This document shows, in pieces, positions 17,668 to 26,645 of a DNA stretch of 64,000 nucleotides. Every line of letters starts with the position of its first letter. Positions within the stretch are counted from its first letter, which is position 1. Source of the DNA: CAYQUO01 sp964420835 (GTDB taxonomy: Bacteria; Chloroflexota; Anaerolineae; Anaerolineales; Anaerolineaceae); assembly GCA_964420835.1 (NCBI GenBank), contig CAYQUO010000006.1, forward strand, positions 104,554-168,553, given 5' to 3'. The notes under the pieces are model-generated. The model ran no database searches. It saw only the letters and a program-made list of their open reading frames with translations, and had not been told where the DNA came from. The translations under genes were made by a program, and so were the position numbers.

Positions 17668-18638
17668 GTAAAACGTTCCTGCAATCCTCGAATGACACGA
17701 TAGCCAAAGTCCAGGTAGGGCACATCAATACCCTGTTCCTGTGCCATGCGCCAAATATATCCTCCGGTATCCTCAATCTCGGTCTTGCGTTTGCGTATTA
17801 TGTCAAGAAGCATGGCCTGTCGGTATCCCTTACCGCCATGTTCCTCCCACTCCTTTCCATGAAGGATGACATTCCGCACCGCCTCTTCCACACCGCCTTC
17901 CACCCAGCCCATGATCTCAATCGTCCGATAATCCCTCACCTGCACTCCCATGGAACGGGCAACTTTGGCCATGTCCCGAGTGATCATCGTCATCAGGTAG
18001 GCAAAATCAGGGGTTTGCAGCATTTCCGTTGTTGTCAAGCCCGAAAGGGTTGCAGTTATCGAAAGGGGGGTCCACCACATCAGTTTGCACCATTCCACAT
18101 CCTCGATCTCAGCCGATGCTTCGCATGGCAGTCCGCTGATATTAAACCAGTGCACCACATCTTCAACGAATGGTGTAATGCCATGATCCGCATCCCCGAT
18201 CCAGGTCGGAAAATCACGTTCGCCCCGTTGAACACGGCCAAAATCAAGAAGGGAGCCCGAGATGCGGGAAACGATCCGCAGGATCTGTGCCTTGGGAAAA
18301 TATTTCTTCAACGGCTCGCTGCGACCCAGTCCATTTTGCACCGTTGCAATCGCCCGGGTGTTTATATGCTGGACGCTTTGCAGGGCTGCTTCTGTATCAT
18401 GATTCTTGACTGCCACGATAAGCAGCCCGGTATCATGCAGTTCCTCCGGACGAACCGTGGCATGAACCGGAACAGTTGTAACCCCATCAGCACACTCAAT
18501 GATCAATCCCCCATTTTTTTGGATCTCATCCACATGAGCTTGTCTCCGAAAGACCAACGACACTTCAGCCCCAGCCTTGTACAGGTAAGCCCCTACGAGC
18601 GCCCCCCATCCACCTGCCCCCATTATGACAACACGCAT
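17664..18638 (-). CDS. Ketopantoate reductase-family oxidoreductase (PanE/ApbA-like)
   Basis: A 324-residue NAD(P)-dependent reductase. VVIMGAGGWGALVG at the start is the Rossmann loop, AVKNHDTEA and VQNGLG near residue 100 match PanE, and the C-terminal helical domain begins around residue 190 with EWCKLMWWTPLS, where the family has a conserved KL pair. The start is the ATG at 18638 with AAGGAG 11 bp upstream. The operon context, with dehydrogenases and hydrolases of small molecules, argues against pantothenate synthesis; reduction or oxidation of another 2-oxo or 2-hydroxy acid is more likely. This is inference. Confidence 0.82.
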   Translation of the reverse strand: MRVVIMGAGGWGALVGAYLYKAGAEVSLVFRRQAHVDEIQKNGGLIIECADGVTTVPVHATVRPEELHDTGLLIVAVKNHDTEAALQSVQHINTRAIATVQNGLGRSEPLKKYFPKAQILRIVSRISGSLLDFGRVQRGERDFPTWIGDADHGITPFVEDVVHWFNISGLPCEASAEIEDVEWCKLMWWTPLSITATLSGLTTTEMLQTPDFAYLMTMITRDMAKVARSMGVQVRDYRTIEIMGWVEGGVEEAVRNVILHGKEWEEHGGKGYRQAMLLDIIRKRKTEIEDTGGYIWRMAQEQGIDVPYLDFGYRVIRGLQERFT

Positions 18639-18666
18639 ATTATTTTTACTCCTTCCATAAAACTTG

Positions 18667-19434
18667 TTATTCTGCGGTATACCCACCATCCACGGGGATG
18701 GCAGCGCCCAGAATATAAGAGGATTCATCCGAAGCCAGGAACAATGCAGCCCTGGCCAGTTCCTCGGGTTTTGCCATCGATCCTCGTGGGATCACCCGGT
18801 TGAAGCGCTCACGGGCAGCCTGCGGGTCAGGGTCGCTGACGATCACTTTTTCAGTCATTTCGGTCTGGGTCACACCGGGGCACAGGGCATTCGCCCGGAT
18901 GCCATCCCGTGCGTAATCCAGGGCAATATTCCGGGTCAACTGGAGAACAGCCCCCTTGGAGGCAGTGTAAACGGAAAGGTTCCTTAAACCGACAATCGCA
19001 GCTGTTGAGGCTGTGTTGATGATGGTGCCCTTTCCGGCCTTTTGCATGTACGGGATGACATATTTACAGGTCAGGAACACGCTCTTGACATTAACTGCCA
19101 TCACCCTGTCCCAATCCTCCTCCTCAACATCAGCAATCCTTGCAAAGTGGTTCACCCCTGCATTGTTGTAAAGCACATCAATCCGGCCGAACCGCTCGAT
19201 CGCTTTCATTACCATATCCTCGACCTGTTTTGCATCAACAAGATTTGTGCGCAGGAATATGGCAGTCCCGCCCTTCTCAAGGATCTGGTGAACGGTTCCA
19301 TCACCGCCTTCCACATCCTGGTCAACGACAATCACCGAAGCCCCTTCTTCTGCAAACAACAGGGCAGCCGCCCGTCCGATACCGCCCGCAGCCCCGGTAA
19401 TGATGATAACTTTGTTGGCAAGCCTTGTTCCCAT
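18667..19434 (-). CDS. Short-chain dehydrogenase/reductase (FabG/glucose dehydrogenase-like)
   Basis: A 255-residue classical SDR. ITGAAGGIGR is the cofactor loop, VVDQD ends beta-2 (Asp favours NAD over NADP), NNAG is at about residue 90, the serine is in NTASTAA and the Tyr/Lys pair in YTASK near 155. CPGVTQTEM and PVDGGY close the protein, as in family members acting on sugars and hydroxy acids. TGGAGACC precedes the ATG. It lies 19 bp after the next SDR gene. Substrate unknown. Confidence 0.88.
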   Translation of the reverse strand: MGTRLANKVIIITGAAGGIGRAAALLFAEEGASVIVVDQDVEGGDGTVHQILEKGGTAIFLRTNLVDAKQVEDMVMKAIERFGRIDVLYNNAGVNHFARIADVEEEDWDRVMAVNVKSVFLTCKYVIPYMQKAGKGTIINTASTAAIVGLRNLSVYTASKGAVLQLTRNIALDYARDGIRANALCPGVTQTEMTEKVIVSDPDPQAARERFNRVIPRGSMAKPEELARAALFLASDESSYILGAAIPVDGGYTAE

Positions 19435-19453
19435 TATGGTCTCCAGCTCTTAT

Positions 19454-20158
19454 TTAAAATAGATCCATGGTCCTGCCATTCATCACAATCCCATCGTTCG
19501 AAAGCAAGAAAACCACGGTTTGTGCAATGCCTTCCGGTGTGCACCAGGTGGAGAAATCCCCTTTCGGGTTGCGGCTCACCATTTTCTCTGTCGCAACCGG
19601 TCCGGGGCAGATGGCATTAACCCGGATGCCAAAGGAGGCTTCAGAATCCGCCAATGCCCGTGTCAGGCCGATCATCCCGTGCTTGGCTGCACAGTAAGCC
19701 GCGAAATCGCCTTCACCACGCCGACCGGACCGCGAGGCTATGTTGATCACCTGGCCACTTCTTTGCTTCCGCATGATCGGCAACACCGCCCGGCAGACCA
19801 AGAAGGCACTGCCAAGATTAAGCCTGAGGATCTGGTCCCATTCTTCGTTGTCAGTATCGATCAGGTTTTTCCGCAGGCCCTGTCCCAGGTTGTTGATCAG
19901 CACATCCACCCTGCCCCAATGGTGTACCACGGTTTGTACGGCACTTTCCACCTTGGCCGGGTCGGTCATATCAGCAGGAATCAATATCAAATCCGGGCTG
20001 CCACCTCCAGCCTCCTGCTCAACCTTTTGCAATTTTTCAAGGTTCCGGGAGACCAGTGCGATCCTGTATTTGTGCCTGAATAATTCCAGGGCCATTGCCC
20101 TGCCGATCCCTTCACTTCCACCAGTCAGGAACACGACCTCTTTTGGATAAATGGACAT
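19454..20158 (-). CDS. Short-chain dehydrogenase/reductase
   Basis: A 234-residue classical SDR with LTGGSEGIGR, VSRNLEKL (Arg after beta-2, favouring NADP), NNLGQG, NIASRSGRRGEGDF, YCAAK and CPGPVATE. It ends with an unusually short tail (NGRTMDLF), lacking the normal DGG stretch. It follows the BMP-importer permease gene after 145 bp that hold no clear promoter, so it is most likely read from the same long transcript. Compared with its neighbour at 18667 it probably uses NADP(H). Substrate unknown. Confidence 0.86.
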   Translation of the reverse strand: MSIYPKEVVFLTGGSEGIGRAMALELFRHKYRIALVSRNLEKLQKVEQEAGGGSPDLILIPADMTDPAKVESAVQTVVHHWGRVDVLINNLGQGLRKNLIDTDNEEWDQILRLNLGSAFLVCRAVLPIMRKQRSGQVINIASRSGRRGEGDFAAYCAAKHGMIGLTRALADSEASFGIRVNAICPGPVATEKMVSRNPKGDFSTWCTPEGIAQTVVFLLSNDGIVMNGRTMDLF

Positions 20159-20303
20159 AACCGTTTTGCTCGTTCACCTTAATAAAAATTGGAGGGTAAC
20201 AAGGGCTCCAGCCCGGTTTGGCTCGCGGATGAAAGAGACTTTAATATGCAAGCACAAAGTATTGTTCGCTTTCAATTCCAGTCTTCCAAAGAGTTCCATA
20301 TTG

Positions 20304-21266
20304 TCAACTTTCTGCTGCTGTTTTTGCGGATGAACGCACTCTTTGGGTTCCAAGTGCACGCATCCTGGAAGCTCGCTGAACGGCTGAAATGCCAAGGACC
20401 AGAAGGGTGACAACATATGGGAGCATCAAGACGATTTGAGAAGGAAGTCCAAACTGTTGCAGGCGAAGTGCCAATGCATCCGCGAAACCAAAGATCAGGC
20501 AGGCAATCAGGCTTTTTACAGGTTTCATTTCGCCAAAATTGATTGCAGCCAATGCCAGCCAGCCGCGACCAGATGTTATCCCTTCCGAGAACAGGTTTAA
20601 AAACGACAGCGAAAGGAAGGCCCCCGCGAAACTGCAAAGAATTCCACTGATCAATAACCCGATATATTTCATCCGCTTCGGGCTGATGCCAACAGCTTCA
20701 GCAGCTTCCACTTTTTCACCAACCGATCGCATGTGAAAACCCAGAGGTGTACGGTAAAGAACGAAATACACCACCAGAACCATTATGAATGCCACGTATA
20801 CTAGAGGGAAATGACCACTGATTAATTCGTTGAGGACGGGAATATCCTTGATGAGAGGGATTTGAACTTCAGAAAACCCCTTGATCAGGTCGGTTTGATA
20901 ATAACCAGTTGCCCCAAGGATCGCAACCAGTGAAAAGTTGGTTAACCCAGCAGCAAAGATGTTCAACGCCAATCCGACGATGATCTCATTTGCCTTTAAT
21001 TCCAGGTGGATGATCGCAAATACCAAACTGGCAAGAATACAGGCAACCATGGCATAAGCCAAACCACCCCAAGGGCTTCCTGTTCGAACACTCCCGACAA
21101 CAGCGAAAAAGGCGGCAATATCCATCAAGCCTTCCAAACCAACATGAAAGATCCCGGTTTGCGATGAAAATATCCCGCCAAGCGTCGCCAAAAGGATGGG
21201 GGTGGTCATCCTTAAAGTTGCGACGAAAAGCGAAATGGTAATTAATCGGCTGATGTCAAAATCCAT
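20304..21266 (-). CDS. BMP-type ABC importer permease (second permease, NupQ-like)
   Basis: A 320-residue polytopic protein of the branched-chain-amino-acid/BMP permease family with about eight to nine hydrophobic segments. FHVGLEGLMDIAAFFA near residue 40 and GISPKRMKYIGLLISG near 200 are characteristic of the small permease of nucleoside-type BMP importers (YufQ/NupQ). It overlaps the preceding permease gene by 25 bp and has GAGGGAGAA before its ATG at 21266. It forms the membrane pore with the permease at 21242 and is driven by the twin-cassette ATPase at 22339. Confidence 0.9.
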   Translation of the reverse strand: MDFDISRLITISLFVATLRMTTPILLATLGGIFSSQTGIFHVGLEGLMDIAAFFAVVGSVRTGSPWGGLAYAMVACILASLVFAIIHLELKANEIIVGLALNIFAAGLTNFSLVAILGATGYYQTDLIKGFSEVQIPLIKDIPVLNELISGHFPLVYVAFIMVLVVYFVLYRTPLGFHMRSVGEKVEAAEAVGISPKRMKYIGLLISGILCSFAGAFLSLSFLNLFSEGITSGRGWLALAAINFGEMKPVKSLIACLIFGFADALALRLQQFGLPSQIVLMLPYVVTLLVLGISAVQRASRMRALGTQRVRSSAKTAAES

Positions 21267-22342
21267 TTTCGCATTCTCCCTCTAAAGAAGGCAATAAAGA
21301 TCTGTACGGTCACAAAGAATAGGATCGCTCCCTTCACCATGACAACAACGGTTTGAGGTACGCCGGTCATCGACTGCATTGTCAGCGCACCGTTGGCCAG
21401 CGCAGCGTAAAACAGGGAGGCAGGCAGCACGCCCAATGGATGATTCTGCGCCAGCAATGAGATCATCATGCCATCCCATCCGTATCCTACAGAGAAGGAG
21501 GATACGAACCTGCCAAAAAATCCCATGATTACGATCGCCCCGCCCAAGCCAACCAGTGCCCCGCTGATCGACAATGCCAAAAAGGCGCTGCGCTTTGCCG
21601 GCATCCCGGACGCCATGGCAAAGATCGGGTTGAATCCAACAATTCTTAACTCGTAGCCGGTTTTGGTTTTAAACATGAACCAGTAAACAGCAAAAGCCAT
21701 CACCAAGGCAATGATGAATCCGATATTAAGCACAGAGCCGGTAAAAAGCCTTGGCAGCCTGGCAGAGGCTTCCAGTACGTGGGAACCTGCCATGGTTGCT
21801 TCAGGGTCTCGAAAGGGAAATACTACAAAATACTGGCAAAGCAATATTCCAATATAGTTTAACATCAGCGTAGGCACCATGACTGGAACATTCCAACGAA
21901 TCCTTAAATAACTCACTGGAATTGTCCACAACCCTCCCACCAGCATGGCAGCCAGAAAGCAAAGCGGAATATGGACCGCCTTGGGCAGACCTGTAAAGGT
22001 GAAACCAACCCAGGCCGCCGCGAATGCTCCAACATAAAGCTGGCCTTCCAGGCCAAGGTTAAACTCGTTCGTGCGAAACGCGACTGCTGCTGCAAGTCCG
22101 CTAAGGATTAAAACAGTTGAACGGTCCAGGGTATCCCCAAATTTCAGCCAATTCCCAAATGCGCCTTTCCACAAGGCGGCATATGCAGCAACAGGATCCT
22201 TGCCCGAAATCCAGATGACCACAGCACCGATTATTAACGCAAGAAGCAGGATTAACAGATAATTGATTAACTGCGCGATGATTTCCCCAACCAGTTTTTT
22301 CCAGCGAGAAGTCGCGCGATTGTTAAGGAGTGGATTTTTCAA
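21242..22342 (-). CDS. BMP-type ABC importer permease (first permease, NupP-like)
   Basis: A 366-residue polytopic protein. NEFNLGLEGQLYVGAFAAA and FNPIFAMASGMPAKRSAF are signatures of the YufP/NupP permease. An extra N-terminal hydrophobic segment (about residues 22-45) precedes the family core, as is usual. The start is TTG at 22342, overlapping the ATPase stop (TTGA), with AAGGATGTGA upstream; no ATG fits better. Together with its partner it should carry nucleosides or similar N-heterocyclic compounds across the membrane. Confidence 0.9.
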   Translation of the reverse strand: MKNPLLNNRATSRWKKLVGEIIAQLINYLLILLLALIIGAVVIWISGKDPVAAYAALWKGAFGNWLKFGDTLDRSTVLILSGLAAAVAFRTNEFNLGLEGQLYVGAFAAAWVGFTFTGLPKAVHIPLCFLAAMLVGGLWTIPVSYLRIRWNVPVMVPTLMLNYIGILLCQYFVVFPFRDPEATMAGSHVLEASARLPRLFTGSVLNIGFIIALVMAFAVYWFMFKTKTGYELRIVGFNPIFAMASGMPAKRSAFLALSISGALVGLGGAIVIMGFFGRFVSSFSVGYGWDGMMISLLAQNHPLGVLPASLFYAALANGALTMQSMTGVPQTVVVMVKGAILFFVTVQIFIAFFRGRMRKWILTSAD

Positions 22343-23865
22343 TTGTCACATCCTTCCATCGCTCCAGTCATTAAGCTTCCGACCCGGGAACGAATCTCAT
22401 CATCAACAATTCCAGCATCGAACAACCTGCCTTCATAAAGGACCGCCACACGATCACTGAGCGCAAGTATCTCGTCCAGGTCTGCAGAAATCAATAAAAC
22501 ACCAGCGCCACGTTTTGTATAATCCAACAAATTTTTACGGATGGCTTCTGTTCCAGCAATGTCAATACCGCGCGTGGGTTGTGAAGCAACCACAACCAAT
22601 GCCTTTTCCAGGCCAAGTTCACGGCCCACAATCAGCCGTTGAATATTCCCCCCTGACAGGTGTCCGGTTTGGGTTTTTTGACCGGGCGTCATCACCTGGA
22701 AGGCTTTTATCAGGTTTTCCCCAAGTTGGTTGATACGCGAGAAATTTAAATTGATATACCCTGAATAAGGTTTGTGATAATAATCACCGGCGATAATGTT
22801 TTCCCAGACTGCTGCCTGGGTTGCAACGCCGGACTTGTACCGGTCAGAAGGGATGTAAGCCACGCCCGTTTCGCGAATGTGTCTGGTTGAACTGCTGGCG
22901 ATATTCTTCCCGTTCACCAGGATCTCCCCGCTTTCCACCGATCGAAGGCCCATTATGGCCTCGGTTAATTCCTCCTGGCCGTTGCCATCAACACCGGCTA
23001 TGCCCAATACCTCCCCGCTGTGCATCGTAAGGCTAAGGTTTTTCACCGCCAGCAGGTTGCGACCATCCAAAACATTGATGTTTTTAATCTCCAGAACCTT
23101 CGCTCCGATTTTTACATCCGTTCCCCGGATCCTGCCCCCCACCGTATCCCGGCCAACCATCATTTCAGCCAACTGGCAGGTGTCCGTCTCGGAGGTATTA
23201 ACCGTTCCGATCACCTTTCCCAACCGCATCACCGTGGTGGTGTCTGATACTGCCAGCACCTCGCGCAATTTATGGGTAATAAAAAGGATCGTCTTCCCCT
23301 GTTTTGCCAGCCCTTTCAACATGGCGAACAATTCTTCCGTCTCCATGTCCGTAAGGACAGCGGTCGGTTCGTCCAGGATCAGGATTTCGGCCCCCCTGTA
23401 CAGAGCCTTAAGGATCTCTGCCCGTTGCTGCTCACCGACGGAGGCATTGCCGGCGAGTTTTTCGGTATCCACCGCCAGATTAAATTTTTCAGACAACTCG
23501 GAAACCGCACGCCTGACACGTTTCTCATCCACAAGTAAAGCCCTGGTGGGTTCCACTCCCAGAACAATATTCTGGGACAATGTGAAGGAAGGCACCAATT
23601 TAAAATGTTGGTGCACCATGCCGATTCCATGGTCGATCGCCTCTCTGGCGTTATGAAACACGACCTTTTTTCCTTTCACATATATATGGCCGGAATCCGG
23701 GTGATACAGGCCATACAGAATATTCATCAGTGTGGTTTTCCCGGCTCCGTTTTCACCAATGATCGCTCGTATTTCACCTTCTTCGATCGATACGCTGACA
23801 TCCTGGTTCGCCTGGACACCCGGGAATGACTTGTAAATATTGTGAACGGATATTGCTTCTGCCAT
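22339..23865 (-). CDS. BMP-type ABC importer ATPase with two cassettes (NupO-like)
   Basis: A 508-residue protein with two ABC domains. The first cassette has GENGAGKTT (Walker A), SVGEQQRAEILKAL (signature region) and LILDEPTAVLT (Walker B). The second has GIAGVDGNGQEE in place of a normal Walker A lysine, LSGGNIQR signature and VVASQPTRGID. A degenerate second Walker A is normal for this sugar/nucleoside importer class. It lies 157 bp after the lipoprotein gene; that gap holds the hairpin at 23899-23944. It overlaps the first permease gene by 4 bp. Confidence 0.93.
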   Translation of the reverse strand: MAEAISVHNIYKSFPGVQANQDVSVSIEEGEIRAIIGENGAGKTTLMNILYGLYHPDSGHIYVKGKKVVFHNAREAIDHGIGMVHQHFKLVPSFTLSQNIVLGVEPTRALLVDEKRVRRAVSELSEKFNLAVDTEKLAGNASVGEQQRAEILKALYRGAEILILDEPTAVLTDMETEELFAMLKGLAKQGKTILFITHKLREVLAVSDTTTVMRLGKVIGTVNTSETDTCQLAEMMVGRDTVGGRIRGTDVKIGAKVLEIKNINVLDGRNLLAVKNLSLTMHSGEVLGIAGVDGNGQEELTEAIMGLRSVESGEILVNGKNIASSSTRHIRETGVAYIPSDRYKSGVATQAAVWENIIAGDYYHKPYSGYINLNFSRINQLGENLIKAFQVMTPGQKTQTGHLSGGNIQRLIVGRELGLEKALVVVASQPTRGIDIAGTEAIRKNLLDYTKRGAGVLLISADLDEILALSDRVAVLYEGRLFDAGIVDDEIRSRVGSLMTGAMEGCDN

Positions 23866-23898
23866 TCGTTCCTGCCCTGTTCAAGTAAAAAGAAGTGA

Positions 23899-23944
23899 GC
23901 GGGGGTTTTCTTTGTTCGGTGAGGTTTTCGATGAAAACCCCCGC
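23899..23944 (-). terminator. Intercistronic hairpin/attenuator between BMP lipoprotein and ABC genes, with competing inner hairpin
   Basis: A perfect 12-bp stem (GCGGGGGTTTTC with GAAAACCCCCGC) encloses 22 nt. Within it the 5' arm can instead pair with a nearer GAAAACC on the transcript (GGTTTTC-ATC-GAAAACC), so two mutually exclusive folds exist. The outer stem is followed by TCACTTCTTTTT, a modest U-rich tract. Partial termination or 3'-end protection here would keep the binding protein more abundant than the ATPase and permeases. Confidence 0.7.
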
Positions 23945-24022
23945 TTGTTCATTTTCCGGCGCCTCATCCAAAATGGATGGTATTTGCCGGTTGAACGCCA
24001 ACTGGAATAGTTTGTTTGGAGC

Positions 24023-25123
24023 TTACTTCAAGGGGCGCTCAACAACGATCTTGCCATCAATCACATCTTGCTTGGCCTTCCAGACACTGTCCTTGATCTC
24101 CTGGGGAACCTTGTCACCAATGACAGACATGTCAGTGATATCCATTACACCGCTGGCCAAACCGTATTTCAATTCTCCTGATTGGAATTCACCCTTCAGG
24201 AATCGATCGATGATGTCATATACAGCCCGATCTGCATGCTTCAATACAGAGGTCAGGACATGGCCGGGAACAACTTCATCCCAACTGATATCCGAGCCGA
24301 TACCGTAAACACCCTTCTCGCCAATCGCCTCGAATACGCCTGCATCACCGAATGAGCTGGCGACTGAGTAGACAATGTCCACCTTTTGGTTTTCAACCAT
24401 CGACAGGGTTAGCTCTTTGGCTTTGGCCGGGTCGCGGAAGGAGCCCACGTAGGCTACTTCGATCTTCACAGAAGGATCAACATAGGCAACACCTTGCTGT
24501 AACCCGCCAAGGAAGCGGTGAATGACGGGGATATCCATGCCGCCAATAAAACCGATCACCTTATCCTCGTTTATGCCTTCCAGGTCTGGCACTACGGTCA
24601 TCTGTGCAGCCAGTACACCAGCCAGGAAGGTCCCTTCCTGTTCCTGCGAGATCAAACCCACAACATTGTCCCCGCCGGTATAGCTGTCAACCAGGGCAAA
24701 CTTGGTGTCCGGGAATTCAGGGGCAACATTTTTCACCGCGTCCTGCATTGTGGAGCCCACGCCAATGACCAGTTGGGCACCATCCTGGGCGGCAGTGCGA
24801 ACATTGCGCTCCCATTCTTCCGTAACCTCGCTTTCGAGAATCGTTGCCTCAAAGCCGAAATCCTTGGCGGCTTCTTTATAGCCTTCACCAGCCAGGAACA
24901 TGAAACCCTCTGTTCCAACACGGCCGGCAGGCACCAGGACGATCTTGGCTGGTTCCGGTGGTGGAGGGACCTCGGTCGGAGCTGCTGCAGCCGGTTCGGC
25001 AGGTGCAGCGGGTTCTGCAGGTGCTGCCGGGGCTGCCGGCGCCTCTGTGGCAGCCGGTTGACAGGCAGTCAGAGCCATGGTCAGGATTAGAAGCAGTCCA
25101 AATACAAATGTCAGTTTTTTCAT
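24023..25123 (-). CDS. BMP-family substrate-binding lipoprotein (Med/NupN-like)
   Basis: A 366-residue extracytoplasmic binding protein. MKKLTFVFGLLLILTMALTAC is a lipoprotein signal with an LTAC lipobox; an Ala/Pro/Glu-rich tether of about 45 residues follows. The BMP fold shows GSTMQDAV, QEQEGTFLAGVLAA, GFIGGMDIPVIHRFLGG and VASSFGDAGV. I start at the ATG at 25123, preceded by GAGGAGAAAAAA; a GTG 17 codons upstream has no ribosome site. BMP proteins typically bind nucleosides or purine-type ligands. It heads the importer block inside the catabolic operon, so its ligand is probably what the surrounding enzymes degrade. Confidence 0.92.
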   Translation of the reverse strand: MKKLTFVFGLLLILTMALTACQPAATEAPAAPAAPAEPAAPAEPAAAAPTEVPPPPEPAKIVLVPAGRVGTEGFMFLAGEGYKEAAKDFGFEATILESEVTEEWERNVRTAAQDGAQLVIGVGSTMQDAVKNVAPEFPDTKFALVDSYTGGDNVVGLISQEQEGTFLAGVLAAQMTVVPDLEGINEDKVIGFIGGMDIPVIHRFLGGLQQGVAYVDPSVKIEVAYVGSFRDPAKAKELTLSMVENQKVDIVYSVASSFGDAGVFEAIGEKGVYGIGSDISWDEVVPGHVLTSVLKHADRAVYDIIDRFLKGEFQSGELKYGLASGVMDITDMSVIGDKVPQEIKDSVWKAKQDVIDGKIVVERPLK

Positions 25124-25250
25124 TTTTTTCTCCTCATTGTTGATTAGGAATGACAAATTGACAAAACGGTTCACTTAGCAATGAGTTATTTCGAATATTC
25201 ACCTCCTTGGTTCATGAATTTTTTGATGTTCACCTCTTTGTCCCACCCGA

Positions 25251-26603
25251 TTAAGGATGCGGCCAGTCATTGAGCTTCCACAACCGGACCGCTTCCTCCT
25301 TCGACTTGGCCTGGACTTCCTGCTCATCGAATTTGACAAACTTGTGATCCTGCAGGATTACCTCGCCGTCAATCAGCACCGTATCAACATCCGAACGCTC
25401 GCAGGTGCCCACAATGTAATTAATGACATTGACCTCAAACAAGGGCACGGTTGAGCGGTCGGACAAAATGAGGACATCCGCCTTCTTGCCAACCTCAAGG
25501 GAGCCTATCTGATCTTCCATTTGCAGCACCCTTGCGGCGTCTGTAGTGGCCATTCTTAGCACTTGTTCATCTTTCATCAGTTCCGGGTTTTCGTACTTGA
25601 TCCGGTGGATCATCTGTGCGGTTCGCATAACTTCAAAATAATTAAAGGTCTGTCCATCTGTACCCAGGCCAACAACCACTCCTTCCCGCATCAGGTGAAG
25701 CATGTCCGGCCAAAAACTGAAGATCGCATTGGATTCAGAGTTATGCGCAACCTTCACATCATACTGTTTGAAGATCTGTGGGTCCTGCCATTGGTCGATA
25801 TAAGAACAATGGAAAAGGATCAGGTTCGGGCTGAGAAACCCAATGTCTGCCAGGTAGCGGGTAGGGCGCTTGCCAAAGCGCCGGCAGGTGTCGAAATGAT
25901 GCCAGCGATCGTCCAGGTGGTGCATCATATATCCAGCCCCCAATTCATCCGCTTTCTTTTTCACCTCCTGTAGCAACTCTGTTGGGCAGGTGTAGGTTGT
26001 ATGCACTCCGATGCGTCCACTGATCCGATCATAAGACCGGCTGCGGCAGCGCTTGATGTGGTTGATGTTCTCTGCCAGACCCATGGCTGCATTTTCCTCG
26101 CTGATGCGGCCGGTTGTTTCAAAGGAAAGCACAGCCCGAATTCCGGTTTCCATGCAGGCCTTGTCGACCGCCTCCAGCGCTCCCGGTAATGCATAAGAGC
26201 CCTCGGCTGTATCTGTTGTGGTTGTGATGCCACTGCGGATGTGGTCGGCAACATTGGCGCGTGTCCCGGCGTACATGATGTTTTGGTCCACCCGGTCTTC
26301 CAACAGTGGCAGCCAAAAGCGATCCATCCACGACACGAACGAAAAATCCGGTGATTCAAACCCGGAATAAGGAATGCTGCGTACCACCGCGCTGTACAAG
26401 TGATTATGGCAGCTGATCATACCGGGCATCACAATCTTTCCGCTGGCATCGATCACCTTCACGCCTGGTTTGTCCGGGATGCTTGAACCAGGACCAATGG
26501 CAGTGATGCGGTTGCCTTCGACAACAACCGTCCCGTCCCTTATTATCCGGCCGTCCTTGTCCATCGTCACTACCAGGCCATGTTTGATAAATAGTGTATC
26601 CAT
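25251..26603 (-). CDS. Amidohydrolase, SsnA/cytosine-deaminase-like branch
   Basis: A 450-residue protein with HNH in CHNHLYSAV near residue 67, HTTYTCP near 200, MMHHLDDR near 225, FHCSYID near 265 and GLGTDGQT near 318. It resembles SsnA and MTA/SAH-deaminase-type hydrolases in length and motif order. AGGAGGA precedes the ATG. It sits between the aldolase and the importer lipoprotein genes in the same operon. A deaminase acting on the imported ligand is a reasonable hypothesis, not a demonstrated activity. GGTTTTDTAEGS near 125 differs from the more common motif containing tryptophan. Confidence 0.86.
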   Translation of the reverse strand: MDTLFIKHGLVVTMDKDGRIIRDGTVVVEGNRITAIGPGSSIPDKPGVKVIDASGKIVMPGMISCHNHLYSAVVRSIPYSGFESPDFSFVSWMDRFWLPLLEDRVDQNIMYAGTRANVADHIRSGITTTTDTAEGSYALPGALEAVDKACMETGIRAVLSFETTGRISEENAAMGLAENINHIKRCRSRSYDRISGRIGVHTTYTCPTELLQEVKKKADELGAGYMMHHLDDRWHHFDTCRRFGKRPTRYLADIGFLSPNLILFHCSYIDQWQDPQIFKQYDVKVAHNSESNAIFSFWPDMLHLMREGVVVGLGTDGQTFNYFEVMRTAQMIHRIKYENPELMKDEQVLRMATTDAARVLQMEDQIGSLEVGKKADVLILSDRSTVPLFEVNVINYIVGTCERSDVDTVLIDGEVILQDHKFVKFDEQEVQAKSKEEAVRLWKLNDWPHP

Positions 26604-26645
26604 GTCAAAATCCTCCTGTTTCCAAATCGTAATAATTGTTCCAGT

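Noticed and set aside
17838..18803. A 321-codon open frame on the plus strand
   Set aside because: Antisense to the PanE-like and SDR genes; no recognisable motifs and no ribosome site.
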